64,000 bases of DNA from NCBI RefSeq assembly GCF_041860085.1, contig NZ_CP124747.1:6099001-6163000 (forward strand), written 5' to 3'. Source of the stretch: Schlesneria sp. DSM 10557 (GTDB lineage: Bacteria; Planctomycetota; Planctomycetia; Planctomycetales; Planctomycetaceae). Both the position numbers and the translations under genes were made by a program. This document shows positions 1 to 11,051 of this stretch, in pieces. Position 1 is the first letter of the stretch. Each line of letters starts with the position of its first letter. The notes beneath the pieces were generated by a model. It saw only the letters and a program-made list of their open reading frames with translations. It ran no database searches and was not told where the DNA came from.

Positions 1-1
1 G

Positions 2-1333
2 GGATGGGTCTACCTGCTGCTGTTTTTCATGAATGCCTACTGGACTCGACGGAGCTTCGCCGTAGACGGCAACTGTCGAGTCACTCTGGGGGGGCTTCTG
101 GGAAAGGGGCAGCAAATTCCGGTTGCCACGTTCTGGGCCGTCTATTCTGCTTTGTTGCTGATGGTGGCTGTGACTCACCTTACCGGCGCCAATCAACCGC
201 AGCAGTTCAGTCTGCAAATGCCTGAGATTCTGAAAGAGCCGATCAATCGAGCGTCGAACCCCGTCGCCTTTTTCGTGGGTTCGACGTTGCTGTACGTGCT
301 GATGATCGTGCTGCGACGGTGGTGGACTAAAGATACACCCGCATGGATCCTGCTGAACCTGTCGATGCTGTTCCTGGCGATGAGCATTACAGACTACGAT
401 TTCCGCCAGATTGTCGGTAAGCCGGACAACGTGCCGATCGTGGCGATGCTTTACATCGTGGCGTTCTTCACCTGGATCTACTTTCGCAAGTCCGTTGAAA
501 ACGACGATCGTCGAGCGGCCGGTCGACCACTGATTGAACAGGAAAAAAACGAAAAAGTACTCACTTGGCCCGATCTGGTTTACACGGAACTCATCTGTAT
601 GGTTCTCGTGACTGCGGTGCTGATTGCCTGGGGGATTGTACTGCAGGCCCCGCTGGAAGAACCCGCTTCCGCCGCCAAGACACCGAACCCCTCAAAAGCA
701 CCGTGGTACTTCCTCGGACTGCAGGAGATGCTGGTCTACTTTGATCCCTGGATGGCGGGGGTTGTTCTGCCGAGCTTGATTCTGGTCGGACTGATGGCGG
801 TTCCGTATATCGACTTCAATAAGCTCGGGAACGGCTACTACACATTCAATGAGCGCAAATTTGCGGTCTCGACATTCCTCTTCGGATTCCTTCCGCTGTG
901 GGTCGCCATGATCGTGTTGGGGACGTTCCTGCGGGGACCGAACTGGAACTTCTTCAGTCCCTATGAGTACTGGGACACTCACAAGCTGGAATTGCTGAAC
1001 AACATCAATCTTTCAGAACTTTTCTGGATCAAGTGGCTGAAGCAACCGTTGCCCGCGGTGCCAACCAATGCGACGTTCGGGGTTCAGGCGTGGTATATCC
1101 TGTTGCGGGAATGGCTGGGGCTGGTGGCCGTAGCGGTCTACCTGCTGGTGTTGCCGAATCTGATGGCGGCCACCGTCTTCAGAAAGTTTTATATCAGGAT
1201 GGGTTTCCTGCGTTATATGGTGCTTGCCAACCTGATGCTGATGATGATGTCATTGCCAATCAAGATGGTTTTGCGGTGGGCGGCTAACTTGAAGTACATC
1301 GTCGCCATTCCAGAGTGGTTTTTTAATATTTAG
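2..1333 (+). CDS. Cytochrome b/subunit IV-like protein of a bc-type complex (5' truncated)
   Basis: The reading frame is open from the first bases of the window, so the start lies upstream; the ATG at 29 is internal. The visible part is a polytopic membrane protein with about eight hydrophobic segments. Near the middle it carries NPSKAPWYFLGLQE, the hallmark of the C-terminal (subunit IV) half of cytochrome b in many non-proteobacterial bc complexes. The usual Qo-site PEWY is APWY here, so the canonical glutamate is missing. No haem-ligating histidine pair is visible, so the haem b half would be upstream or in a separate gene. The octahaem cytochrome c follows 151 bp downstream, suggesting a quinol:cytochrome c oxidoreductase whose cytochrome c1/f role is taken by a multihaem protein. 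Family assignment is firm; exact subunit boundaries are not visible. Confidence 0.85.
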   Translation, partial: GWVYLLLFFMNAYWTRRSFAVDGNCRVTLGGLLGKGQQIPVATFWAVYSALLLMVAVTHLTGANQPQQFSLQMPEILKEPINRASNPVAFFVGSTLLYVLMIVLRRWWTKDTPAWILLNLSMLFLAMSITDYDFRQIVGKPDNVPIVAMLYIVAFFTWIYFRKSVENDDRRAAGRPLIEQEKNEKVLTWPDLVYTELICMVLVTAVLIAWGIVLQAPLEEPASAAKTPNPSKAPWYFLGLQEMLVYFDPWMAGVVLPSLILVGLMAVPYIDFNKLGNGYYTFNERKFAVSTFLFGFLPLWVAMIVLGTFLRGPNWNFFSPYEYWDTHKLELLNNINLSELFWIKWLKQPLPAVPTNATFGVQAWYILLREWLGLVAVAVYLLVLPNLMAATVFRKFYIRMGFLRYMVLANLMLMMMSLPIKMVLRWAANLKYIVAIPEWFFNI

Positions 1334-1484
1334 GTCTGCAGTTTCGGTGATCGGGAATAATCCCGGAAGGTAGGTTCAATTCGTCAACGCGTGTTGAACA
1401 GATCAGCTGCGGGATTGGTGTGTGACACGAGTTACGTGCTTGACGTTATCCGTTCAAGTCGACCTATAAGGATGGTTCGGTATC

Positions 1485-4400
1485 ATGCCGGCAACCGAAG
1501 ATTATCTCCGCAGTCCGAAAACAATGCACAAGGTGTTTTTCGCAAGCGCCGCGGCTCTCTTTGCCGTCACCTTGTGGATGATGTGGGCGGACTATAACGA
1601 CGAATGGCGTACGTTCCAGCGCAAGGCGTTTTCCCTGCAGGCGGAGCGGGAAAAATCCCGTTTGCAGAAGATCAAAAACGATCCTGCGTTTGAGGAGAAT
1701 GTCAAGTCGTTGTCGGAACGTGTGACCGCAGCAGAGGAATCCATCAAGGGGCACGAGCAGGAACTCAAGCCTCTCGAGAAACAGGCGAAGGATGCCAAGG
1801 AAAAACTTGACGTTCATATGCGCGACCTCAAGGTCCGCCGTGCCGAGCGAGACGTGGCCCGCGCCAATTACAACCTCGGTGTTCGCGACAACGTCCCTGA
1901 TTTAAAGAAGCTCGAAGAGAAGTTCGCTGAAATCGAAGCCGATGTGCAGAAACGAGAAGCGGAATTCGTCCAGCTCTCGTACGAAGCGAACGAAGCCAAA
2001 GCGGCAGTGAACGCGTTGACGGCGCAGCGCGATGCAGCGGTTGCTGCCAAGAAGGCAGCGGAGTCAGAAATCACTCTGATCGATGCTTCTCTGAACAAGA
2101 TCGAGCCTCAACTGTCTGACTGGAAAGGGGAATCGACGAGCTTCGACGGCACTCTTAAAAACCTCAAGTTGAAATTGATGCAACTCCCGATCATTGACGG
2201 CTTCAATGGGCGTGAGCGGATTACCCAGGATTGGATGCCGAAGCTTGAGATCGATCTGGGGGGAATGTCCAAAGTCGCTCGCTTCGACCGGTGTCGTACG
2301 TGTCACGCCATGATCGATTCGGTGAATACCGGTACGGAACCGGCGTTTCCGCATGGGGATGGCAAGGACGGAACGTACGCTCATCCGTTCGCGTCACACC
2401 CCAGGCTTGATCTGTATCTGACTTCGTCAAGCCCTCACCCCCTCCCCCGTTTTGGCTGCACGGTCTGCCATGAAGGTCAGGGATCCGGAACGTCATTTTC
2501 CAATGCCGCACACACGCCGAATGACCCGGCTGTGATGTCGAAATGGGAGCATGATCATAAGTGGTTTGACAATCACTACTGGGAACATCCCATGTATCCT
2601 GAACGGTTCCAGGAGTCGGGCTGTATCAAGTGTCATATCAACGTCACCGAACTGGGGGTCAACGATAAATTCGGAGCATCAGCGCCGAAGGTGTTCAAGG
2701 GCTACCAGTTGGTTAAGACCTATGGTTGCTTCGGTTGCCATGAAATATCAGGATTTGATGGAACCCGAATTGTTGGCCCCGATTTGAGGCTGGAACCGTC
2801 GACTCCCGAAGAAGCTGAACGAATCGCAAATGACCCTCTCCAGGTTGCTGGCAAGATGCGGAAAGTCGGACCGTCGTTACGGCACTCAGCATCGAAGTCC
2901 GACGAAGGTTTTGTGGCCTACTGGACGGAAGAACCTCGCCGATTCCGCCCCACCACTCGGATGCCTCAGTTCTTCAAGCTGGATAACCAGCATGATGAAA
3001 TGGCCAAGACCTTCACTCCTGTGGAAATTGCGTCGGTTGCACACTACCTGCAGTCAAAGTCAGCACCTTTCGAGACGCTTTCGCCTGCCGCGGACTACAA
3101 GCCAGATGCTGAAAGAGGCAAGAATTTCTTCGCGACCAAGGGATGCGCTGTTTGCCACGTCCATGAAGAAGTTCCTGGCGTGGGTGCCACATTCGGTCCC
3201 GAGCTTTCAAAAATCCATGGCAAGTTGAAGGAAGGCAAGACAGGTTTCGACTGGCTCTATACGTGGATTCGTGAGCCCGAACGCTATCACCCCCGCACGA
3301 AGATGCCCCATCTTTACCTTGATGCGGAATCAACGGCCGACGGCACAATTGATCCGGCCGCCGACATTGCGGCGTTTCTCTTAAAGCTGGAAGGCGAGCC
3401 CTCCAGCTTCAAACCGACCGCGACCTATGAGGCGCCTGCAGTTGATGACGCCGCTCTGGATTCATTGATCCGGTCGATGCTCTCGAAGATGTTGACAAGC
3501 ACTCAGATCACGGAATTGCTGGAAACTGGCAAGTTCCCCCTTCCGGTGGAAAAGATTAAGACCGACGAAATTGAACTGGTTGGAAATGAGGGTGAGTTCT
3601 CCGCAGACGAATGGAAGCAGCGGAAACTGGCGTACGTGGGACGAAAAACGATTACCAAGTACGGCTGCTACGGCTGTCATGACATCCCGAATTTCGAGAA
3701 CGGCCGTCCTGTGGGAACAGCTCTGCAGGATTGGGGCAAGAAGGATCGCTCGCGACTTGCCTTCGAGCATATTCATGAGTACCTGCATCATCACGGAAAC
3801 CCGAGTCTCGGCGTTGAGTTCGAAGCCATTACCGCGAAAACGGCGCAGCGGCTGAAACTCGAAAAAACAGAGGGTGTCCGTGTCTCGAACACGAAGGCAG
3901 GTCAGAGTCCTGCTGGTGACAAGCTGATTCTTGACGACGTTATCGTCAACTTTGACGGCGTCGCGATTCACAATCCCCAGCAGCTTCAGGACCGCCTCAG
4001 CCGTACGGTGGTTGGTTCAGAAACAACGGTGACTGTGCTGCGAAACGGTGAAGAAAAAATTCTGCACATCATTCCCGATGGTTCGATGCTTGCTCGCGTC
4101 GAAGAGGGGATCGGGCGCGGAAAGCGAGGTGAATTCAAGGTCCCCGCAGAGGCTGATCGCGAGCTCTCTGCCGCATTCTATTACGAAAGTCTGATTCACC
4201 ATGGCCGCCCTGGTTTCCTGTGGCAGAAATTGAGGCAGCCACGCAGCTACGACTACAAGTCCATCGAAACCAAGTCATCCTATGATGACCGCCTGCGGAT
4301 GCCAAAATTCCCGCTGTCCGAAGAAGAAATTGATGCGATTGCCACATTTGTCGTTGGATTGATCGCGGAACCTCCCGCGCCGGAGTATCTGTTCAACCCT

Positions 4401-5561
4401 GGCGGGGCTGCTGGGGCGAAGATTCGTGGAGAGCAGTTGATCGAGCAGTACAACTGCTCGGGCTGTCATATGTTGGAGATGCCCAAGTTCCGCTATGGCG
4501 CCGATGTGGAAAACTTGACTCCTTCAGACACTTCGTCAGAGTACCCGGAAGCGGTCCAGTTGCTGATGCAGCTTCGACCGCCGCGCAATGGCTTGTCTGG
4601 CGGTTCCAAGACCGTCACGGTCGACGGCGAGAAGAAGTCCCTTCCGCTCGTCGATTTCCATGGACTGGTTGCGAGTGCGCCGAATCCTGAGGATGATCCG
4701 GAAGACCAGGAGTATGTGGTTGAACTTTGGGAAACGTTGAAGATCGCGGGGAAAGACTTCCTGCCGACCTACAAGTTCATTTTCCCCGCGGCAAATCTGG
4801 ACGCGATTGAGCCCGCTCGCGGTGGTCGATACGCCGAGTGGCTGGTCGATCGGTTGCTGGAAACGCGACAGGCGAATGAACGTGCACTCGCCTGGCAGAT
4901 GTCGCCTCCGCCGCTTTACAAGGAAGGAACAAAGGTTCAGACGCCGTGGTTGTTCAATTTCCTGAAGAATCCGGGCAAGATCCGACACACAACTGTTCTG
5001 CGGATGCCTCGGTTCAACATGAGCAATGACGAGGCTCAGTCGCTTGCGAACTACTTCGCAGCCGTTGATGGGACGCCGTACCCCTATCAGTTAATTGCTG
5101 AACGTGAACCGGCGTACCTGAGCCAGCGGAATGCCGAGTTCCACAGCAGCTTCCCGGACAAGACGAATGATTATTTGTCCGAGTCTTGGAAAATGCTCAA
5201 TGTTCCCCTGTGCATCAAGTGCCACTCTGTCGGTGGCAACCAGGTGAAAATTACCGATCCCGCCATGGACATTCGTGGTCCCAATCTGGACTTCGCGGCA
5301 GATCGATTGCGTCCTGACTGGATGATGTTATGGTTGTACAAGCCCAACTGGATCACCCCCTACACATCCATGCCCGTCCCATACCCGCCGCAGCAGCCGG
5401 GGGATAAGCCTCGGTCGCCCGAATTGTTTGGCGGTGATGGGTTGAAGCAGACGATTTCGTTGCGGGATGCGTTGATCAACTACCACCACTTGCTGGAACG
5501 CGAAGGGAAGGCTGAGTCTCAACCTGCTCCCGAATCAACAACTGCAGGAGGTGGAGAATGA
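1485..5561 (+). CDS. Membrane-anchored octahaem cytochrome c with coiled coil and embedded PDZ domain
   Basis: The protein has 1358 residues. One N-terminal hydrophobic anchor (about 15-35) is followed by a long charged coiled coil (about 40-220) and then eight CxxCH haem c motifs at residues 270, 325, 380, 415, 554, 728, 991 and 1243. Between haems 6 and 7, residues about 776-866 read as a PDZ fold: a GVEFEAIT-type strand, GDKLILDDVIVNFDG, then a VTVLRNGEEK strand. Several MPxF/MPHL segments follow haem sites and may give methionine ligands. It lies just after the cytochrome b gene and overlaps the cupredoxin gene by ATGA, so it is probably the cytochrome c subunit of a bc-like complex facing the periplasm. 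AAGGA lies 12 bases before the chosen ATG, a slightly long spacing. Haem count and anchor are seen; electron-transfer role is inferred. Confidence 0.9.
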   Translation: MPATEDYLRSPKTMHKVFFASAAALFAVTLWMMWADYNDEWRTFQRKAFSLQAEREKSRLQKIKNDPAFEENVKSLSERVTAAEESIKGHEQELKPLEKQAKDAKEKLDVHMRDLKVRRAERDVARANYNLGVRDNVPDLKKLEEKFAEIEADVQKREAEFVQLSYEANEAKAAVNALTAQRDAAVAAKKAAESEITLIDASLNKIEPQLSDWKGESTSFDGTLKNLKLKLMQLPIIDGFNGRERITQDWMPKLEIDLGGMSKVARFDRCRTCHAMIDSVNTGTEPAFPHGDGKDGTYAHPFASHPRLDLYLTSSSPHPLPRFGCTVCHEGQGSGTSFSNAAHTPNDPAVMSKWEHDHKWFDNHYWEHPMYPERFQESGCIKCHINVTELGVNDKFGASAPKVFKGYQLVKTYGCFGCHEISGFDGTRIVGPDLRLEPSTPEEAERIANDPLQVAGKMRKVGPSLRHSASKSDEGFVAYWTEEPRRFRPTTRMPQFFKLDNQHDEMAKTFTPVEIASVAHYLQSKSAPFETLSPAADYKPDAERGKNFFATKGCAVCHVHEEVPGVGATFGPELSKIHGKLKEGKTGFDWLYTWIREPERYHPRTKMPHLYLDAESTADGTIDPAADIAAFLLKLEGEPSSFKPTATYEAPAVDDAALDSLIRSMLSKMLTSTQITELLETGKFPLPVEKIKTDEIELVGNEGEFSADEWKQRKLAYVGRKTITKYGCYGCHDIPNFENGRPVGTALQDWGKKDRSRLAFEHIHEYLHHHGNPSLGVEFEAITAKTAQRLKLEKTEGVRVSNTKAGQSPAGDKLILDDVIVNFDGVAIHNPQQLQDRLSRTVVGSETTVTVLRNGEEKILHIIPDGSMLARVEEGIGRGKRGEFKVPAEADRELSAAFYYESLIHHGRPGFLWQKLRQPRSYDYKSIETKSSYDDRLRMPKFPLSEEEIDAIATFVVGLIAEPPAPEYLFNPGGAAGAKIRGEQLIEQYNCSGCHMLEMPKFRYGADVENLTPSDTSSEYPEAVQLLMQLRPPRNGLSGGSKTVTVDGEKKSLPLVDFHGLVASAPNPEDDPEDQEYVVELWETLKIAGKDFLPTYKFIFPAANLDAIEPARGGRYAEWLVDRLLETRQANERALAWQMSPPPLYKEGTKVQTPWLFNFLKNPGKIRHTTVLRMPRFNMSNDEAQSLANYFAAVDGTPYPYQLIAEREPAYLSQRNAEFHSSFPDKTNDYLSESWKMLNVPLCIKCHSVGGNQVKITDPAMDIRGPNLDFAADRLRPDWMMLWLYKPNWITPYTSMPVPYPPQQPGDKPRSPELFGGDGLKQTISLRDALINYHHLLEREGKAESQPAPESTTAGGGE

Positions 5562-6463
5562 AGATGATGGACTGTTCACGGAAATCTGCAGCTGTATTGA
5601 TCCGTCGCCCTGCGGGTGCCACGTTGTCGATGATGATGATGGGTGGATTGATGCTGGCAAACGCAGGTTGCGGCCCGCTGGTGTCGGGCGCAAACTTCAA
5701 GCCTGCGGTAGTTTATAAGCCAGGTACGACTGCTCCGGTGTCCGCAGAGGCCGATTCGCCCGAATCGGAGGTCGGTCCGACCGAATCAGCGGGAGGAACT
5801 GGTACCCTACGTGGCAAGATCGTGTTTGACGGCCCCTTTACCCCATTGCCTCCGCTCTATGCCAAAGGTGGCGATGTCAAGGACGCTGCCGTTTGTGCTG
5901 CTGTCGAAGCTCCCAACGAGTCGGTACTGGTGAAAGACGGTGGCCTGGCAAACGTTTTCATCTATCTGCGTAAGGCTCCCAAAGAGGTACCCAAGGTCGA
6001 TTTGGATGCCACCGTGGAGTTCGATCAGAAGAACTGTATCTTCAAGCCGCATGCCATGCTTGTGCGCGTCGGACAGACGGTGAAAGTGCTTAACAGCGAC
6101 GCTGTGGCTCACAACACCCATACCAACGGTGTCAAAACGACTTCGTTCAACACCATCGTAAATCCCAATGACAGTGTCGGGGCTCGGCTCGTTTACAAAC
6201 AGGCCGAGCAGGAACCGATTTCGGTCGTGTGTGATATCCATGCGTGGATGAGAGCCTACCACCTGCCGATAGATCATCCGTATGCAGCGATCAGCGCAGA
6301 GGATGGGACTTTTGAGATCAAGGATTTGCCTGCTGGCAAGCATGAATTCAAAATCTGGCATGAGGCTGGAGGGATGCTGGATAAGGCCCATGTGGTGACC
6401 ATCAAGCCGGGTGACGACAACGAGTTGACGTTCAAAGTGACGCCTTCCCAGCTCGTGAAATAA
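5558..6463 (+). CDS. Cupredoxin-domain lipoprotein (plastocyanin-like electron carrier)
   Basis: Starts at an ATGA overlap with the octahaem cytochrome, so the two are translationally coupled. The N-terminus is a hydrophobic signal ending in LANAGC, a lipobox, predicting a lipid-anchored periplasmic protein. Residues about 90-240 have the type 1 copper pattern: His185/His188 in an NSDxxxHxxH context, then Cys225, His228 and Met231 in VCDIHAWM. The C-terminal stretch (about 245-290: DGTFEIKDLPAGKHEFKIWHE) resembles a carboxypeptidase-regulatory beta sandwich, as in methylamine-utilisation-type cupredoxins. Placed between the multihaem cytochrome and the dihaem cytochrome/oxidase genes, it probably shuttles electrons toward the terminal oxidase. 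Copper ligands are seen; the donor and acceptor are inferred. Confidence 0.82.
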   Translation: MKMMDCSRKSAAVLIRRPAGATLSMMMMGGLMLANAGCGPLVSGANFKPAVVYKPGTTAPVSAEADSPESEVGPTESAGGTGTLRGKIVFDGPFTPLPPLYAKGGDVKDAAVCAAVEAPNESVLVKDGGLANVFIYLRKAPKEVPKVDLDATVEFDQKNCIFKPHAMLVRVGQTVKVLNSDAVAHNTHTNGVKTTSFNTIVNPNDSVGARLVYKQAEQEPISVVCDIHAWMRAYHLPIDHPYAAISAEDGTFEIKDLPAGKHEFKIWHEAGGMLDKAHVVTIKPGDDNELTFKVTPSQLVK

Positions 6464-6554
6464 GCCCAGGATGCATGGGCCCTTGTGTATCGCTGTGTTC
6501 GACGTTTTAGCACTGACGGTGCAGATAATGCTTCGCGAGATTTTTCCAAATACA

Positions 6555-8039
6555 ATGTCAAAACATGCAAACTCGGGCCTTCCCGCGTTGATGCTTTTCG
6601 TCCTGACACTCTTGAATGCCGGCTGCGACACGGGTCCGCAGGCCGAATTCAAGTTCCGTGAGACCACCACGGATCTGGTACCGGAAGCATTCAGGGCGGT
6701 GAAAAAGACGCTCGGTGAAAACTTCGGCACCCCGAATAAGATCGTGGCGTGGGAACGCTTTCCGATCAATTACGGTGGAGTAAAAGGTGTCGTGACCGCG
6801 ATCGGATCCGATTCCGTCGTGGTCAAGCTGGATGATGAAGCCGCAGAGGTCAAAAGCGACTCTCCACTTTTGTGGCTCAGCGGTACGCAGGCAGGGACGA
6901 AGACGGCAGAGGTGGCGATCAGTCGATACGACGCGCTGACAGGCCAGTTAACGTTGGCAAAAGGGGCGGCAACTCCGAGCATTGGCGACCAGTTTGTGAT
7001 CGCCCACGGCGAGGCGATCCGACTTGGCCGCGTTGTGTATATGAAGAATTGCATGCACTGCCACGGCGTCACGGGAGATGGTGAAGGACCGACCGGTAAG
7101 TTTCTGAACCCGCGACCACGTGACTACAGAAACGGTCAGTTCAAGTTCACCGGAACAAAGCCAGGCGAAAAGATTACAAAGGACGACCTCGATCGAATCG
7201 TTCGTTATGGAATTCCGGGCACCTACATGCCGTCCTTTCTGCTGCTGGGAGACAAGGAAACGCAAGCGGTGGTTGAATACGTCCGCTGGTTGGCCACTCG
7301 AGGCGAATTTGAGAAACGGCTGGTCGCGGATCTTTCGTCTGACTACTCCATCACCTCTGTCCAGGACACGGTTCAGAAAGAGGAGTCAGCGTACCAGGAA
7401 ATGCGAAAGGATCCTGCAGAACGAGCCAATGCGGTGAAACCAGCAGGTCTGGCAAAAGCCAAGAAGGCGGCGGGGGCCGAGTTCCTGAAGTTTGAAGAAG
7501 AAAAAGAGTACGAGGCGGTGATCGAAGAGACTGCCAATCTGTTGGCCGAAGCATGGTCGCGGGCGGAAGAACCCGACAGCCTGGTCTTGCCATCGATCCA
7601 GCGTGTGGAAGACACCGCGGAATCCCGCGAACGGGGCCGATTGCTGTATATGTCCGATAAAACCAAGTGCTACACCTGCCACGGGCCGACCGGTCGGGGC
7701 GACGGGGCCGCCACGGAAGACTTCTGGCCGATGCCTGGCTCCAACGACAAATATCCTAACCGTGGTCTCCATGACGAATGGGGTAACCCGCTGAAGCCAC
7801 GAAACCTGTTGCAGGGACAATACCGTGGCGGACGCCGACCGTTAGACATTTTCCGGCGAATGTATGCCGGGATTAAGGGAACTCCGATGCCTGCCTTTGG
7901 TGGAACCGCGCTGAAAGATGAAGAACTGTGGGATCTGGTGAACTACGTCATGAGTCTCCCCTATCAGCAGCGACAGTCTTCTCCCGCAGCGCATAAAACG
8001 GATGACGTGGCGAGAAGCGAAGAGAAGCCGGGACACTAA
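6555..8039 (+). CDS. Dihaem cytochrome c lipoprotein
   Basis: I chose the ATG at 6555 because it begins a compact signal peptide ending in LLNAGC, a lipobox; an upstream in-frame ATG at 6471 would add 28 residues that spoil the signal. Two cytochrome c domains are visible, with CMHCH at residue 166 (followed by GVTGDGEGPTGKFLNPRPRDY) and CYTCH at residue 372 (followed by GPTGRGDGAA). Each is followed by a likely Met ligand segment (YMPSF and PMPAF). A charged alpha-helical linker separates the domains. The N-terminal 100 residues form a separate beta-rich module with no recognised family. It sits between the cupredoxin and oxidase subunit II and is the likely direct electron donor to the oxidase, replacing the cytochrome c domain fused to subunit II in caa3 enzymes. 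That role is inferred. Confidence 0.85.
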   Translation: MSKHANSGLPALMLFVLTLLNAGCDTGPQAEFKFRETTTDLVPEAFRAVKKTLGENFGTPNKIVAWERFPINYGGVKGVVTAIGSDSVVVKLDDEAAEVKSDSPLLWLSGTQAGTKTAEVAISRYDALTGQLTLAKGAATPSIGDQFVIAHGEAIRLGRVVYMKNCMHCHGVTGDGEGPTGKFLNPRPRDYRNGQFKFTGTKPGEKITKDDLDRIVRYGIPGTYMPSFLLLGDKETQAVVEYVRWLATRGEFEKRLVADLSSDYSITSVQDTVQKEESAYQEMRKDPAERANAVKPAGLAKAKKAAGAEFLKFEEEKEYEAVIEETANLLAEAWSRAEEPDSLVLPSIQRVEDTAESRERGRLLYMSDKTKCYTCHGPTGRGDGAATEDFWPMPGSNDKYPNRGLHDEWGNPLKPRNLLQGQYRGGRRPLDIFRRMYAGIKGTPMPAFGGTALKDEELWDLVNYVMSLPYQQRQSSPAAHKTDDVARSEEKPGH

Positions 8040-8170
8040 TCCTTCCAGACAGTTTGATGAGCACTGATTTGTAAGCGACTTCTGATCCACTGAGCGTGTC
8101 TCGGGAATGAGCCGCACACGCGGCTTCGGAAGCAGAGCAGACGACTTGGGTCGTACGAAGGGCAACTATC

Positions 8171-8983
8171 GTGGGTAAGTTCTGGGCAGTATTTTTTACT
8201 CTGACGTCGGTCATCATCTTCATCGTCTCGTGGATGTCACCCGCGATGCAGTGGTGGTTTCCCGGTGACCACAAGGCCTACTCCACGTTAGGTGGGAAGA
8301 TCGACGACCTGTTCTACCTGATCCTGGTCATCGTCTCGGTGACCTTCGTCGGAACTTCTGCCGCGCTGGGTTACGCCCTTTGGAAAGGGGCTGCGATTCG
8401 ACCCGATGAAAAAGTGTGGTTCTCGCATGGCAGTCATAGCCTGGAAGTGATCTGGACGATCGTTCCCTCGGCCATTCTGCTGTTTATCGCCCTCTACCAG
8501 TTGGATGTGTGGGCCGAATACCGCATGAAAGCAGTTGCCAAAGAGATGAGCTCCGCATCACGCCCGATGATCGCTGTCGCTGAGGTGACGGCCCGCCAGT
8601 TTGAATGGCGAATCCGGTATCCGGCGAATGGAAAAACGCTCAAGCCGACACCTCAACCTGATGACGTCTATACGGTGAACGAACTCCATGTCCCGACAGG
8701 AGCGCTCGTATCGATTACCCTGCGGACCGACGACGTGCAGCATGCGTTCTTCGTTCCCGAACTTCGCGTCAAACAGGACGCAGTGCCAGGAAAGATGATC
8801 CCTGTCTGGTTCGACGCGACGGCGCCACGCAGTTACGAGCTGTTGTGTGCAGAATTGTGCGGTTGGGGGCATTACAAGATGAAAGCCGTGCTGGTCGCTC
8901 AGTCCGAGGATGATTTTGATGCTTGGAAAGAGGAAGCATCGGCGCGGCAATTTGATGACGGATATCGACAGCCCGCGGAATAG
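8171..8983 (+). CDS. ctaC: Cytochrome c oxidase subunit II
   Basis: A 270-residue protein starting at GTG, with GAAGGG about 8 bases upstream. Two transmembrane helices (about 5-25 and 48-70, plus a third stretch near 95-117) precede a periplasmic cupredoxin domain. The binuclear CuA site is complete: His in DDVQHAF, then Cys226, Cys230, His234 and Met237 in CAELCGWGHYKM. There is no CxxCH, so unlike caa3 subunit II no cytochrome c is fused; the dihaem lipoprotein just upstream may fill that role. Subunit I follows in the same orientation. Confident family assignment. Confidence 0.95.
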   Translation: MGKFWAVFFTLTSVIIFIVSWMSPAMQWWFPGDHKAYSTLGGKIDDLFYLILVIVSVTFVGTSAALGYALWKGAAIRPDEKVWFSHGSHSLEVIWTIVPSAILLFIALYQLDVWAEYRMKAVAKEMSSASRPMIAVAEVTARQFEWRIRYPANGKTLKPTPQPDDVYTVNELHVPTGALVSITLRTDDVQHAFFVPELRVKQDAVPGKMIPVWFDATAPRSYELLCAELCGWGHYKMKAVLVAQSEDDFDAWKEEASARQFDDGYRQPAE

Positions 8984-9151
8984 AGTTAGGAAATTGAGTC
9001 CACGTTGTCACGATTGCGGGTGACCTCAACGGCTCAAGTCGACGAGAACGGGTCGGGCCGAAAATTCCCAAGAGGTGTCAGAGGTTTTGTCTGACTGGGA
9101 ACCGGCAGATTCAGAATTCAAAGTTGAATTAAACGAAAAAGCAGATCGATT

Positions 9152-10966
<1,815 letters not shown>

Positions 10967-11051
10967 TCGACAGGGTCAGGAACGACCCGGCAGCAGATTA
11001 AGTTCGGCGACATGAGTGATGCCCCTTATAATTCGCTGAGGACACCCAGAG

